Shown here piece by piece: positions 1 through 8,481 of a stretch of DNA of 64,000 nucleotides. Both the position numbers and the translations under genes were made by a program. The DNA comes from an uncultured Eubacteriales bacterium. GTDB lineage: Bacteria > Bacillota > Clostridia > Oscillospirales > Oscillospiraceae. Below the pieces are notes generated by a model, which worked only from the letters and a program-made list of their open reading frames with translations, searched no databases and was not told where the DNA came from. Location: assembly GCA_900549645.1 (NCBI GenBank), contig URPD01000003.1, forward strand, positions 1 through 64,000, written 5' to 3'. How positions within the stretch are numbered: the stretch's first letter is position 1; each line of letters opens with the position of its first letter.

Positions 1-893
1 AGGTAGTAGCCGAACACGGTCGCCGACACGATGATGAGCATGACGGTGGCGGTGCCGGAGATGGTCTCGCGCAGGATGGGGATGAAGTGCTCCTTGCGCA
101 GGCCCTTGTAGACGAACTTACCCACGATCAGGCAGTAGAGCACGCCCACACCGCCGGCTTCCGTCGGCGTGAAGATGCCGAAGCGCATGCCCATGATGAT
201 GCCCAGCGGGAAAAACAGCGCCCAGAAGGACTTGAGCGCCTGGCGGCCGATCTCGCCGAGCGTTGCGCGGCGGGGGCGGGACGGCGCGTAGCCGCGCTTT
301 TTGGAGATGATCGCCACGGCGATCATCAGCGTCACAGCCATGAGCAGACCGGGGATGTAGCCGGCGGCAAAGAGCTGACCGACGGATGCGCCGGCGATCA
401 GGCCGTAGACGATGAGGTTGATTCCGGGCGGGATGATGGGCGTGACGCACGAGGATGCCGCCGTGATCGCGGCGGAAAAGCCCTTGCCGTAGCCGCGCTT
501 TTCCATCTCGGGCACGAGCAGCTTGCACTCCATGGCGGCGTCGGCGTTGGCCGAGCCGGAGCAGCCGCCCATGAGCATGCTCAGCAGGACGTTGATCTGC
601 GCAAGGCCGCCGGGCAGGTGACCGGTGAGCGCATCGGCGAAGTCCATCAGCCGCGCGCTGATGCCGCCGTAGTTCATGATCGAGCCACACATGATGAAAA
701 ACGGGATCGCAAGGAACGGGAACGACTGCGTGGACGTGATGAACTTCTGCATCAGCAGGTACGGCACGGTCGTCGTGTCAATGAAGCCGAAGTAGGTCAG
801 CGCCGCGGCAAAGAGCGCGTAGGCGATCGGGATGCCCGTGAAATACAGCACGAGCGCGATGATGATCGGCAGGATCGAAAGAAACGTGCTCAT
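1..893 (-). CDS. dctM: TRAP transporter large permease DctM (3' end outside window)
   Basis: Integral membrane subunit of a tripartite ATP-independent periplasmic (TRAP) transporter, which imports carboxylic acids using an ion gradient. The frame reads MSTFLSILPIIIALVLYF from an ATG at 893 and stays open to position 1 (about 297 residues seen; the family is ~425). Family hallmarks visible are GGCSGSANADAA, the TPIIPPGINLIVYG stretch, and repeated hydrophobic helices. The start overlaps the preceding stop by four bases (ATGA). A DctQ small permease would normally sit directly upstream, but a glycosyltransferase frame is there instead. Identity is secure; substrate cannot be told. Confidence 0.93.
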   Translation of the reverse strand, partial: MSTFLSILPIIIALVLYFTGIPIAYALFAAALTYFGFIDTTTVPYLLMQKFITSTQSFPFLAIPFFIMCGSIMNYGGISARLMDFADALTGHLPGGLAQINVLLSMLMGGCSGSANADAAMECKLLVPEMEKRGYGKGFSAAITAASSCVTPIIPPGINLIVYGLIAGASVGQLFAAGYIPGLLMAVTLMIAVAIISKKRGYAPSRPRRATLGEIGRQALKSFWALFFPLGIIMGMRFGIFTPTEAGGVGVLYCLIVGKFVYKGLRKEHFIPILRETISGTATVMLIIVSATVFGYY

Positions 894-1714
894 GCGTCCA
901 CCTCCCCGTCAAGTTTGTTGCCGCTCTTGAGGTCTTTGATGAAAATGACGAGCGAGTACACTGCCATGAACACCGTGGCAAGCATCATCAGCGCCGTCAT
1001 AAACATCGACAGCCTGTACCCCACGTCGGTAAACAGCAGCAGCGTGTCCACTGCCAGACGGCGGCGATAGCCGCGCTCGCCCCGCGTCACACCGGATGCG
1101 TTCCTCACGGCCTTCGGCGTATAATATATCCCATCAGAGCGCAGGCCGCAGCTTGCGTAAATGGCCTTTCTGTATGGCACGGCGCGGTTGATGCCGCTTA
1201 TGCGGTTTATGGCGCGACGGCTTATCATGCGGAAGCTCTCCGTGTGCATTTTGTACGGCATTGGAGAGTAACGCTGAAAGGTGCGGTAAAATATGCGCGA
1301 GGACAGACTCTGCCGCTTTTCGGGCGCGGCGCTGACGATATCATAGCCCTGCATCGCGCGCGCATAGACGGCCATGACGTCCTCCGCCGCCCAGTCAGGC
1401 TCAGTGCTGTCGAACTCAAAAACATAGTCGCCGATAGCAAGCTCCAGCCCTGCGTTCATGGCAAGCTCCAGTCCGTGGAAGCAGCTCATATTGACGACGG
1501 TCACGCTGACGCCGAGAGCGTCCGCCCGCGGACTCATGGCACGTATCGCATCCACACTGCCGTCACGCGAATAGTCGTTGACGCAGATAAGCTCCGAATG
1601 CGCAAAGTTCGCCGAAAGCGCGGAGAGCACGTTTTCAAGGAAAACGCCTATCCTGTCCTGACAGTCATGCACATATACTACCGCCGAAACGAAGTTTTTC
1701 TCTCTGTTATCCAT
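890..1714 (-). CDS. Glycosyltransferase family 2 with an atypical C-terminus
   Basis: A 274-residue GT-A fold glycosyltransferase of the type that works on polyprenyl-phosphate or polysaccharide precursors. The nucleotide-binding start (SAVVYVHDCQD, residues 10-20), a VNDYSRDGS motif (~45-53) and the acidic pair in FEFDST (~99-104) are visible. One hydrophobic helix lies at ~234-259. Relatives usually continue from that helix into a second one; here the sequence switches to a short polar tail (KDLKSGNKLDGEVDA) that better fits the end of a TRAP DctQ subunit. The start follows a GAGGTG ribosome site inside the preceding gene. The protein may be a fusion at a rearrangement or assembly joint (see findings). 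Confidence 0.8.
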   Translation of the reverse strand: MDNREKNFVSAVVYVHDCQDRIGVFLENVLSALSANFAHSELICVNDYSRDGSVDAIRAMSPRADALGVSVTVVNMSCFHGLELAMNAGLELAIGDYVFEFDSTEPDWAAEDVMAVYARAMQGYDIVSAAPEKRQSLSSRIFYRTFQRYSPMPYKMHTESFRMISRRAINRISGINRAVPYRKAIYASCGLRSDGIYYTPKAVRNASGVTRGERGYRRRLAVDTLLLFTDVGYRLSMFMTALMMLATVFMAVYSLVIFIKDLKSGNKLDGEVDA

Positions 1715-2834
1715 TTATCAGCACCTCATCCAAATCGTACACCGTGTTTATCTTGCCGGACAGGACGCTTACAAAGGTGGGCTCGGTGGAAAACGTCCTT
1801 ATGACAGTGGGACGGGAGTCGTCTATCTCTGAGCTGAGAAGTATGGGCTTCATGGAGAAAAGCGAACTTTCATACTCAAAGCTGAACTCATCCCGCAGAT
1901 ACTTCCCCGCGAGCTTGGACATGTACGGGTACGCCGTTGTGGGGCGGGCGGGGCAGGTGTTGCAGTTGGCAAGCTGCGCGGGTGAGCACGTGCCTCCCGA
2001 CGCGGCCTGACACGAAAACTGCGGCAGGGCTTCATAGCTAGCCGTATGCGGCGTGAAGGTGACAGACGTGAGCGAGTGCAGCCCCGTCATGCCGAAGGGC
2101 ATGACGGAGAAAAAAGGCCCGTCCATGACGGTTATGCCGCAGCTTGAAAGCTTTTCCCCGGCTTTGCAGAGAATGATCTCGCAAAGCTCATACTTTATCT
2201 TGAAGCATTCAAAGCCCAGCATGGATATTATCTGATTTGCGGAGGCGTAGCTTGCGTTGAGCACAAAGCGCGCCCTATACCGCCCACTGTCCTTCGTGCG
2301 GACTTCGTACTCCCGCCCGGTATTCTCTATTGCGCTGACGGCAGAACCATATTTTATCACAGCATTCGGCAGTGCGGCCAGCTTTTCAAGGTAATAATCA
2401 CGCAGGACCGCCGCGTCATATGTATATTCGCGCACAAGGAAGGCCCCGTCGCAGAGACCCGGCCTGAAAAAGCGCTCCGGGTGCAGCTCCTCGCACGGGA
2501 TACCGGCGGCGCAGCAGAACTTTTTGAACTGCGCCCCGTCCGACCATGAGTACGCGCTGGAGGTGGCGTATATCTTGTCGAAGGCACGGTTTATACAGAA
2601 GTCGAAATCCTTATTGAAGCGCGCGAAATACCCCGCGGATTTGACGGCCGTTGAAAGCGAGCGCGGGTAATGATAGCCCTGATGTACACGCGCCTGATTG
2701 ATATAAGTGGCACGGCTGAACGCGGCGGAGTCGCACTCCAGCACGCACACTCTATCCCCGCGCGCTGCGCAGAAAAGCGCGGCATACATGCCGTACAGCC
2801 CCGCGCCGATGATTATTCTGTCATAAGTGTCCAT
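1707..2834 (-). CDS. FAD-dependent oxidoreductase (DAO-like)
   Basis: 375-residue flavoprotein. The N-terminus has a Rossmann FAD-binding motif (DRIIIGAGLYGMYAA; GxGxxG) followed by an acidic residue at the end of the second strand (VCVLECD). The remainder resembles the D-amino-acid-oxidase-like fold found in polysaccharide and sugar-modification loci. A start at 2834 is preferred over an in-frame ATG at 2897 because GGAG lies seven bases upstream and because the longer form would overlap the upstream gene. Its 3' end overlaps the glycosyltransferase start, so the two are translationally coupled. Substrate is unknown; a role in envelope glycan modification is inferred from the neighbour. Confidence 0.8.
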   Translation of the reverse strand: MDTYDRIIIGAGLYGMYAALFCAARGDRVCVLECDSAAFSRATYINQARVHQGYHYPRSLSTAVKSAGYFARFNKDFDFCINRAFDKIYATSSAYSWSDGAQFKKFCCAAGIPCEELHPERFFRPGLCDGAFLVREYTYDAAVLRDYYLEKLAALPNAVIKYGSAVSAIENTGREYEVRTKDSGRYRARFVLNASYASANQIISMLGFECFKIKYELCEIILCKAGEKLSSCGITVMDGPFFSVMPFGMTGLHSLTSVTFTPHTASYEALPQFSCQAASGGTCSPAQLANCNTCPARPTTAYPYMSKLAGKYLRDEFSFEYESSLFSMKPILLSSEIDDSRPTVIRTFSTEPTFVSVLSGKINTVYDLDEVLING

Positions 2835-2874
2835 ACATTCTCCGGCGCGGCGAAAAAACCGCCGCGCAAAGCGC

Positions 2875-3159
2875 TTATTTTTTCTCCTTATTCGCAATGG
2901 AATACGAGAAAATTATCGTGACGATGGAGAGAGCCGCCGCCGTGCCGATGAGCATGGCCTCATAGCTGAACGGCAGCGCCTTGCGCAGAAGATACACAAT
3001 GGCAAGCACGGCGATATCGACCGCCATGTGGGCAAGGTTCATCCCCACGATGGCCTTTTCATCGCCGGCGGCAAGACACTTTTTCGTGATGAAGCTGTTG
3101 AGATACGCGCCGAGCGCGCCCCAGACCAGCCCGGCCAGCGCACCGATAACATAGTTCAT
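2875..3159 (-). CDS. Small multi-pass membrane protein, function unknown
   Basis: 94 residues with three hydrophobic segments (about 2-20, 38-58 and 66-86) and a charged C-terminus (ANKEKK). The start at 3159 has a strong GGAGG six bases upstream; a longer in-frame version to 3207 lacks such a site. It resembles AtpI-like or other small conserved membrane proteins, but no family can be assigned with confidence. It lies 40 bases upstream of the FAD oxidoreductase in the same direction and is probably co-transcribed. Confidence 0.65.
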   Translation of the reverse strand: MNYVIGALAGLVWGALGAYLNSFITKKCLAAGDEKAIVGMNLAHMAVDIAVLAIVYLLRKALPFSYEAMLIGTAAALSIVTIIFSYSIANKEKK

Positions 3160-3308
3160 GATATTTCCTCCGAAATGCGCATAAAATTTCTTTTTATATG
3201 ATACCACAAACGCACGCCGCCTGCAAACTGCTTTTTAATTTTTCCCATGCATTTTTTGCCGCGTGTATTGCGCGGCATGCGGCAGATACTATCGGCGAGG
3301 TGATAAAA

Positions 3309-3482
3309 ATGAGTCCCAAAGAACTGCTCTATATCGAAGACGCGCTTGGACACACTCAGTTTCTCATGAATCAATGCCGCACGGCGGCCTCACAGCTCAA
3401 GGATCCGGTGCTGCGCCAGCAGGCACAGCAGCTTGTGAACGGCAACCAGAAGCTGTTCACGCAGTTTTACAACCTTGTATAA
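3309..3482 (+). CDS. Small CotF-related spore coat-type protein
   Basis: 57 residues, starting at an ATG preceded by GAGGTGATAAAA. The sequence (SPKELLYIEDALGHTQFL and following) is a short helical segment like the first helices of CotF-type coat proteins. It sits 13 bases upstream of a second CotF-like gene, so the pair probably forms one operon expressed in the sporulation mother cell. The coat role is inferred from family and pairing. Confidence 0.7.
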   Translation: MSPKELLYIEDALGHTQFLMNQCRTAASQLKDPVLRQQAQQLVNGNQKLFTQFYNLV

Positions 3483-3495
3483 GGAGGCACGGCAA

Positions 3496-3747
3496 ATGGA
3501 CGACAGAGATATCATGGAAAACATTCTGCTCACGACGAAGGGCGTGTGCGACCTGTATATGCACGGCTCCATCGAGTCGGCGACACCGAACGTTAGGCAG
3601 GCCTTCAACACCGCGCTCAACGACTCGCTGAGCATGCAGAGCGGAATATACCAGCAGATGAGCGATCACGGCTGGTACACCGCCGAGCAGGCGGAGCCGC
3701 AGAAGATGCAGCAGGTAAAGCAGAAGTTCTGCTGCACGCAGGGCTAA
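3496..3747 (+). CDS. Spore coat protein, CotF family
   Basis: 83 residues (MDDRDIMENILLTTKGVCDL...). The spacing of helices and the pattern NTALNDSLSMQSGIYQQMSDHGWY are typical of the CotF/YhcN-associated coat family, whose members typically end in a Q-rich helix with a terminal Cys region (KFCCTQG here). The start at 3496 is chosen over an upstream in-frame ATG at 3475 because AAGGAGG lies eight bases before it. It is transcribed toward tuf, and a bidirectional terminator separates the two. Confidence 0.8.
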   Translation: MDDRDIMENILLTTKGVCDLYMHGSIESATPNVRQAFNTALNDSLSMQSGIYQQMSDHGWYTAEQAEPQKMQQVKQKFCCTQG

Positions 3748-3767
3748 GCCGGACACCTCTTGAATGC

Positions 3768-3799
3768 AAAAAATCCTTCGCCGAAGCGAAGGATTTTTT
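3768..3799. terminator. Bidirectional intrinsic terminator between cotF-like gene and tuf
   Basis: A 13-bp stem built on AAATCCTTCG/CGAAGGATTT with a six-base loop and A/T runs on both sides. It can end both converging transcripts. Confidence 0.9.
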
Positions 3800-3815
3800 G
3801 TATATAAGGGTTTGA

Positions 3816-5069
3816 TTACTCGTTGATGCCGATAACAACACCGGAGCCGACGGTACGGCCGCCTTCACGGATAGCGAAGCGGAGGCCGTTCTCGATGGCG
3901 ATCGGGGTGATCAGCTCGACGTCCATGTCAACGTTGTCGCCGGGCATGCACATCTCAACGCCTTCGGGCAGGGAGATGACGCCGGTAACGTCGGTGGTAC
4001 GGAAGTAGAACTGAGGACGATAGTTGTTGAAGAACGGGGTGTGACGGCCGCCTTCGTCCTTGGACAGAACGTAGACCTGACCCTTGAACTTGGTGTGGGG
4101 GTGAATGGACTTAGGAGCAGCCAGAACCTGACCACGCTCAACAGCCTTCTTGTCGATACCGCGGAGCAGGCAGCCGACGTTGTCGCCAGCTTCTGCGTAC
4201 TCGAGGGTCTTGTGGAACATCTCGGTACCGGTAACGGTGGTCTCAGTGGACTCGTCCTTCAGACCAACGATCTCAACCTTGTCGCCAACCTTGACGCGGC
4301 CACGCTCAACACGGCCGGTAACAACAGTGCCGCGGCCGGAGATGGTGAAGACGTCCTCGATGGGCATAAGGAAGGGCATGTCGGCCTTACGGTCGGGAGT
4401 GGGGATCCAAGTGTCAACAGCTTCCATGAGGTTCTTGATGCACTCGAACTCAGGAGCGTTGGGATCGTTGGACTCGGAAACGAGAGCGTTCAGAGCGGAA
4501 CCACGGATGATCGGGGTGTCATCTCCGGGGAAGCCGTAGAAGTCGAGCAACTCGCGGACTTCCATCTCGACGAGCTCAAGCAGCTCTTCGTCATCGACCT
4601 GATCGCACTTGTTCAGGAAGACGAGGACGGAAGGAACGTTAACCTGACGGGCGAGCAGAAGGTGCTCACGAGTCTGAGCCATGGGGCCGTCGGAAGCAGC
4701 GATAACGAGGATAGCGCCGTCCATCTGAGCAGCACCGGTGATCATGTTCTTGATATAGTCAGCGTGGCCCGGGCAGTCAACGTGGGCGTAGTGGCGGCCC
4801 TGGATCTGAGCGCCGTCTTCGCCGGTCTTGTAGTTGTGGCCAATGCGGTCTTCAGTCTGGTACTCAACGTGTGCGGTGTTGATGGTGATACCACGCTCAC
4901 GCTCTTCAGGAGCCTTGTCGATGGAAGAGTAGTCAGTGTACTCTGCGCCGCCCTGCATAGCAAGGTACTTGGTGATGGCAGCGGTAAGAGTGGTCTTGCC
5001 GTGGTCGATGTGGCCGATGGTGCCGATGTTGCAATGGGGCTTGCTTCTGTTGTACATCTGTTTTGCCAT
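3816..5069 (-). CDS. tuf: Elongation factor Tu with an extra insertion in the G domain
   Basis: GTPase that delivers aminoacyl-tRNA to the ribosome. G1 (GHIDHGKT, residues ~19-26), switch I ([12 protein letters not shown]), G3 (DCPGH, ~98-102), G4 (NKCD) and the C-terminal [10 protein letters not shown] are all intact. The protein is 417 residues against ~395-400 for most bacterial EF-Tu. The difference is a segment of about 18 residues ([18 protein letters not shown], ~74-91) between the end of switch I and DCPGH, where typical proteins read straight into RHYAHV. It is the last gene of the str operon, 28 bases after fusA, with a GGAGG site. Confidence 0.98.
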   Translation of the reverse strand: MAKQMYNRSKPHCNIGTIGHIDHGKTTLTAAITKYLAMQGGAEYTDYSSIDKAPEERERGITINTAHVEYQTEDRIGHNYKTGEDGAQIQGRHYAHVDCPGHADYIKNMITGAAQMDGAILVIAASDGPMAQTREHLLLARQVNVPSVLVFLNKCDQVDDEELLELVEMEVRELLDFYGFPGDDTPIIRGSALNALVSESNDPNAPEFECIKNLMEAVDTWIPTPDRKADMPFLMPIEDVFTISGRGTVVTGRVERGRVKVGDKVEIVGLKDESTETTVTGTEMFHKTLEYAEAGDNVGCLLRGIDKKAVERGQVLAAPKSIHPHTKFKGQVYVLSKDEGGRHTPFFNNYRPQFYFRTTDVTGVISLPEGVEMCMPGDNVDMDVELITPIAIENGLRFAIREGGRTVGSGVVIGINE

Positions 5070-5097
5070 TAGAATATCCTCCTAAATTAATGATTTA

Positions 5098-7188
5098 TCA
5101 AACATTGTTGTCGAAACCCGCGCGTGATTTAACGAGGGCTTCCTGCAAATTCTTGGGCAGCGTGACAAAGTGGCTGGGCTCCATGCTGTACGTAGCTCTG
5201 CCCTGAGTCTTGCTGCGCAGGTCTGTAGCATAGCCGAACATCGTAGAGAGCGGAACGTTGCACTCGATGGTGGCGGTGCCGTTTCTGATGTCAGTGCCTA
5301 CTATCTGGCCGCGTCTGGCGTTGATATCGCCCATAACGTCTCCCATGTATTCATCGGGAGCAGTGACGACCACCTTCATTATAGGCTCAAGCAGCGTCGG
5401 ACCTGCCTTCTGGCATGCTTCCTTGAAAGCCATGCTGCCGCAGATCTTGAATGCCATTTCCGAAGAGTCGACCTCGTGGTAGGAGCCGTCAAGCACAGTG
5501 CACTTTACGTCCACGACCTGATACCCGGCGAGAACGCCGGAGAGCATTGCGCCCTGAATACCCTGATCGATGCACGGGATAAACTCCTTCGGGATCGCGC
5601 CGCCGGTGACCTTATTGATGAACTCATAGCCTTTGCCGGACTCGTTAGGCTCGATCATAAGCTTGACATGCGCGAACTGGCCTTTACCGCCCGTCTGGCG
5701 CGCGTAGCGGGTATCGACCGTGGCAGCCTTGGTAACGGTCTCCTTATAGGAAACCTGAGGCTTACCGACATTGGCCTCAACCTTGAATTCGCGCAGCAGT
5801 CTGTCGACGATAATTTCAAGATGAAGCTCACCCATACCGGCAATGATGGTTTGTCCCGTCTCTTCGTCCGTATAGGTCTTAAAGGTGGGATCCTCCTCTG
5901 CCAGCTTCTGGAGAGCGATAGCCATTTTTTCCTGACCGGCCTTCGTCTTAGGCTCGATAGCCACGCGGATGACCGGATCCGGGAATTCCATGGACTCAAG
6001 GATGATAGGATTCTTTTCGTCACAGAGCGTGTCGCCGGTGGTGGTGTTTTTAAGGCCGACGGCGGCGGCGATATCGCCGGAATAAACCTGATCGATATCC
6101 TCTCTGTGGTTGGCGTGCATACGCAGGATGCGGCCAAGACGCTCACGCTGTCCCTTGGTGGAATTCATGACGGTCTTACCGGTCTCCACAGAGCCTGAGT
6201 AGACGCGGAAAAAGCTCAATCTTCCCACATAGGGGTCGGACATGATCTTGAAGGCAAGAGCGGAGAACGGCGCGTTATCATCAGCCTCTCTCGTTTCTTC
6301 CTCGTCGGTCTTGGGGTTGACGCCCTCGATAGCTGGAACATCCAGCGGCGAAGGCATGTAGTCAACGATCGCATCCAGCAGCTTCTGTACGCCCTTGTTT
6401 TTATAAGAAGTGCCGCAGGTCACGGGAACCATCTTCACCGCGACGGTGGCTTTTCTTATCGCAGCGCGGATCTTATCCGCGGGGACGTCCTCGCCTTCGA
6501 GATACATTTCCATGATCTCGTCGTCGAAGTCGGATACTGCCGCAAGGAGCTTATCACGATACTCCTCAGCAAGCTCTCTCATGTTCTCAGGGATCTCCTC
6601 TGTGACCATCTGCTTGCCAAGATCATCGAGATACACGTCAGCGTTCATATCCACGAGATCGACGATGCCCTCGAAGCTGTCCTCGCTGCCGATGGGGAGC
6701 TGGATGGGAACGGCGTTGCACTTCAGTCTCTCATGCACCATATCGAGCACATGATAGAAGTCCGCGCCCATGATGTCCATCTTATTGACGTAAATCATGC
6801 GGGGGACGTGATAATGGTCAGCCTGTCTCCAAACAGTCTCGGACTGAGGCTCAACACCGCCCTTTGCACAAAGAACCGTCACGCATCCGTCCAGAACTCG
6901 CAGGGAGCGCTCAACCTCAGCGGTGAAGTCGACGTGACCCGGGGTGTCGATGATGTTGATGCGGGTTCCGTTCCAGAAGCAGGTGGTTGCAGCAGAGGTG
7001 ATGGTTATGCCACGCTCCTGCTCCTGCTCCATCCAGTCCATGGTCGCGGTACCCTCATGGGTCTCACCGAGCTTGTAGTTGACACCGGTGTAGAACAGAA
7101 TACGTTCCGTAGTCGTGGTCTTGCCGGCGTCGATATGAGCCATGATACCGATATTTCTCGTTTTCTCAAGTGAATATTGTCTGGGCAT
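5098..7188 (-). CDS. fusA: Elongation factor G
   Basis: 696-residue translocation GTPase, normal length. G1 ([12 protein letters not shown]), switch I ([20 protein letters not shown]), G3 (DTPGHVDF) and G4 (NKMD) are present, followed by domains II-V with the usual GMGELHLEI segment. It lies between rpsG and tuf in the classical str order and is read from the rpsL promoter. Confidence 0.98.
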   Translation of the reverse strand: MPRQYSLEKTRNIGIMAHIDAGKTTTTERILFYTGVNYKLGETHEGTATMDWMEQEQERGITITSAATTCFWNGTRINIIDTPGHVDFTAEVERSLRVLDGCVTVLCAKGGVEPQSETVWRQADHYHVPRMIYVNKMDIMGADFYHVLDMVHERLKCNAVPIQLPIGSEDSFEGIVDLVDMNADVYLDDLGKQMVTEEIPENMRELAEEYRDKLLAAVSDFDDEIMEMYLEGEDVPADKIRAAIRKATVAVKMVPVTCGTSYKNKGVQKLLDAIVDYMPSPLDVPAIEGVNPKTDEEETREADDNAPFSALAFKIMSDPYVGRLSFFRVYSGSVETGKTVMNSTKGQRERLGRILRMHANHREDIDQVYSGDIAAAVGLKNTTTGDTLCDEKNPIILESMEFPDPVIRVAIEPKTKAGQEKMAIALQKLAEEDPTFKTYTDEETGQTIIAGMGELHLEIIVDRLLREFKVEANVGKPQVSYKETVTKAATVDTRYARQTGGKGQFAHVKLMIEPNESGKGYEFINKVTGGAIPKEFIPCIDQGIQGAMLSGVLAGYQVVDVKCTVLDGSYHEVDSSEMAFKICGSMAFKEACQKAGPTLLEPIMKVVVTAPDEYMGDVMGDINARRGQIVGTDIRNGTATIECNVPLSTMFGYATDLRSKTQGRATYSMEPSHFVTLPKNLQEALVKSRAGFDNNV

Positions 7189-7206
7189 TTGAAACTCCTG
7201 AAGGGA

Positions 7207-7677
7207 TTACCATCTGAAATGCGCGAAAGCCTTGTTGGCTTCTGCGTTCTTGTGCATATCCTCGCGCTTCTTGACGGATGCGCCGAGATTGTTGCACGCG
7301 TCCATGATCTCGCCTGCGAGGCGCTCTTTCATGGTCTTCTCGCTGCGCTTGCGGGAGTAATCCACGAGCCAGCGCAGAGCCAGAGTCTGGCGACGGGCGG
7401 GACGGACTTCGATAGGCACCTGATAGGTGGCGCCGCCGACACGGCGAGCCTTGACTTCGAGCTGGGGCATGATGTTGTTCATCGCCTCGGTGAAAGCATC
7501 AAGCGGCTCCTTGCCGGTCTTTTCCTTGATGATGTCAAAAGCATCGTAAACGACCTTCTGAGCAACACCTTTCTTGCCGTCGAGCATAACGCCGTTGATG
7601 AGCTTGGTCACCAAAACGCTGTTATACATAGGATCAGGCAAAATTTCTCTTTTGGGAACATTACCTCTTCTGGGCAC
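7207..7677 (-). CDS. rpsG: 30S ribosomal protein S7, GTG start
   Basis: 156 residues, exactly the family length, when translation begins at GTG 7677 (read as [13 protein letters not shown]). AAGGAGG lies eight bases upstream of that codon; it falls inside an in-frame extension that opens at ATG 7695, so the longer form is unlikely. S7 nucleates assembly of the 30S head. The [10 protein letters not shown] region near the C-terminus is normal. Nineteen bases separate it from fusA. Confidence 0.97.
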   Translation of the reverse strand: MPRRGNVPKREILPDPMYNSVLVTKLINGVMLDGKKGVAQKVVYDAFDIIKEKTGKEPLDAFTEAMNNIMPQLEVKARRVGGATYQVPIEVRPARRQTLALRWLVDYSRKRSEKTMKERLAGEIMDACNNLGASVKKREDMHKNAEANKAFAHFRW

Positions 7678-7809
7678 GTTGCTTCCCTCCTTCATTAAAA
7701 AATGGAATCACAGGTACTCGAATACTTACAAGTATCCGTTTGCGCCCTGAGGTTTATCCACATTTATATAGATAAACGGCAGGGCAGAAAATTGCCGCTG
7801 CGTTTGAAA

Positions 7810-8235
7810 TTACTTTTTCTTAGCAGCTTTGGGTTTCTTGGCGCCGTACTTGGAGCGGGCCTGCATACGGCCGTTGACGCCCTGAGCATCGAGGGTACCG
7901 CGGATGATGTGGTAACGCACACCAGGGAGGTCCTTGACACGGCCGCCGCGGATCATGACGACGGAGTGCTCCTGCAGGTTATGGCCGATACCGGGGATGT
8001 ACGCGGTAACTTCATAGCCATTGGTCAGGCGCACACGGGCGATCTTACGCAGTGCGGAGTTCGGCTTCTTAGGAGTAGAGGTACGGACTGCGGTGCAGAC
8101 GCCTCTCTTCTGCGGAGCGCTCAGGTCGGTCTCCTTGTTCTTCAGGGTGTTCAGACCCTTCTGCATTGCAGGAGAGGTGGACTTGTAGGTGACTTTCTCT
8201 CTGCCCTTTCTAACGAGCTGGTTAAAAGTAGGCAT
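7810..8235 (-). CDS. rpsL: 30S ribosomal protein S12
   Basis: 141-residue decoding-centre protein. The [11 protein letters not shown] segment carries the Lys typical of streptomycin-sensitive strains, and the VRYHIIRG and [13 protein letters not shown] regions are normal. It is the first gene of the str operon, with AAAGGAGG upstream of the ATG and a strong promoter about 120 bases away. The 132 bases between rpsL and the rpsG start hold no obvious gene. Confidence 0.98.
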   Translation of the reverse strand: MPTFNQLVRKGREKVTYKSTSPAMQKGLNTLKNKETDLSAPQKRGVCTAVRTSTPKKPNSALRKIARVRLTNGYEVTAYIPGIGHNLQEHSVVMIRGGRVKDLPGVRYHIIRGTLDAQGVNGRMQARSKYGAKKPKAAKKK

Positions 8236-8352
8236 TGTGTTCCTCCTTTCTTCGGATGATAAAATTTATAAAAAAGCTTGATAACATCAGGCTTTTTTAT
8301 CAAATTTGGCAAATGGGCGCAATAAGGGCGTACCACCGCCATACAAATTGGA

Positions 8353-8381
8353 ATTGTAGCATATTCCACAAAATTAGTCAA
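8353..8381 (-). promoter_or_regulatory. sigma-A-type promoter of the str operon
   Basis: On the minus strand TTGACT and TACAAT are separated by exactly 17 bases, with an A/T-rich stretch upstream. A leader of about 110 bases follows before rpsL. Confidence 0.85.
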
Positions 8382-8440
8382 GGATTTTTGTGTAGAAAAT
8401 TTTCTGATTTCAGGTATATTCTCCCCTCCCGCGGCGTAAG

Positions 8441-8480
8441 AAAGCCCCAGCCTGACGGAGCCGTCAGGCCGGGGGCAAGC
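8441..8480 (-). terminator. Terminator after the ABC permease gene
   Basis: A GC-rich hairpin (CCTGACGG/CCGTCAGG core, extended by GCCCC/GGGGGC) followed on the minus strand by CTTTCTT. It separates the ABC transporter from the str promoter. Confidence 0.75.
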
Positions 8481-8481
8481 C

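Noticed and set aside
87..1070. Long open frame on the plus strand opposite the TRAP/GT genes (and similar frames opposite tuf, fusA, rnf, nadE)
   Set aside because: These are antisense shadows produced by high-G+C codon bias; the proteins are rich in Arg/His/Ala, lack ribosome sites and match no family.
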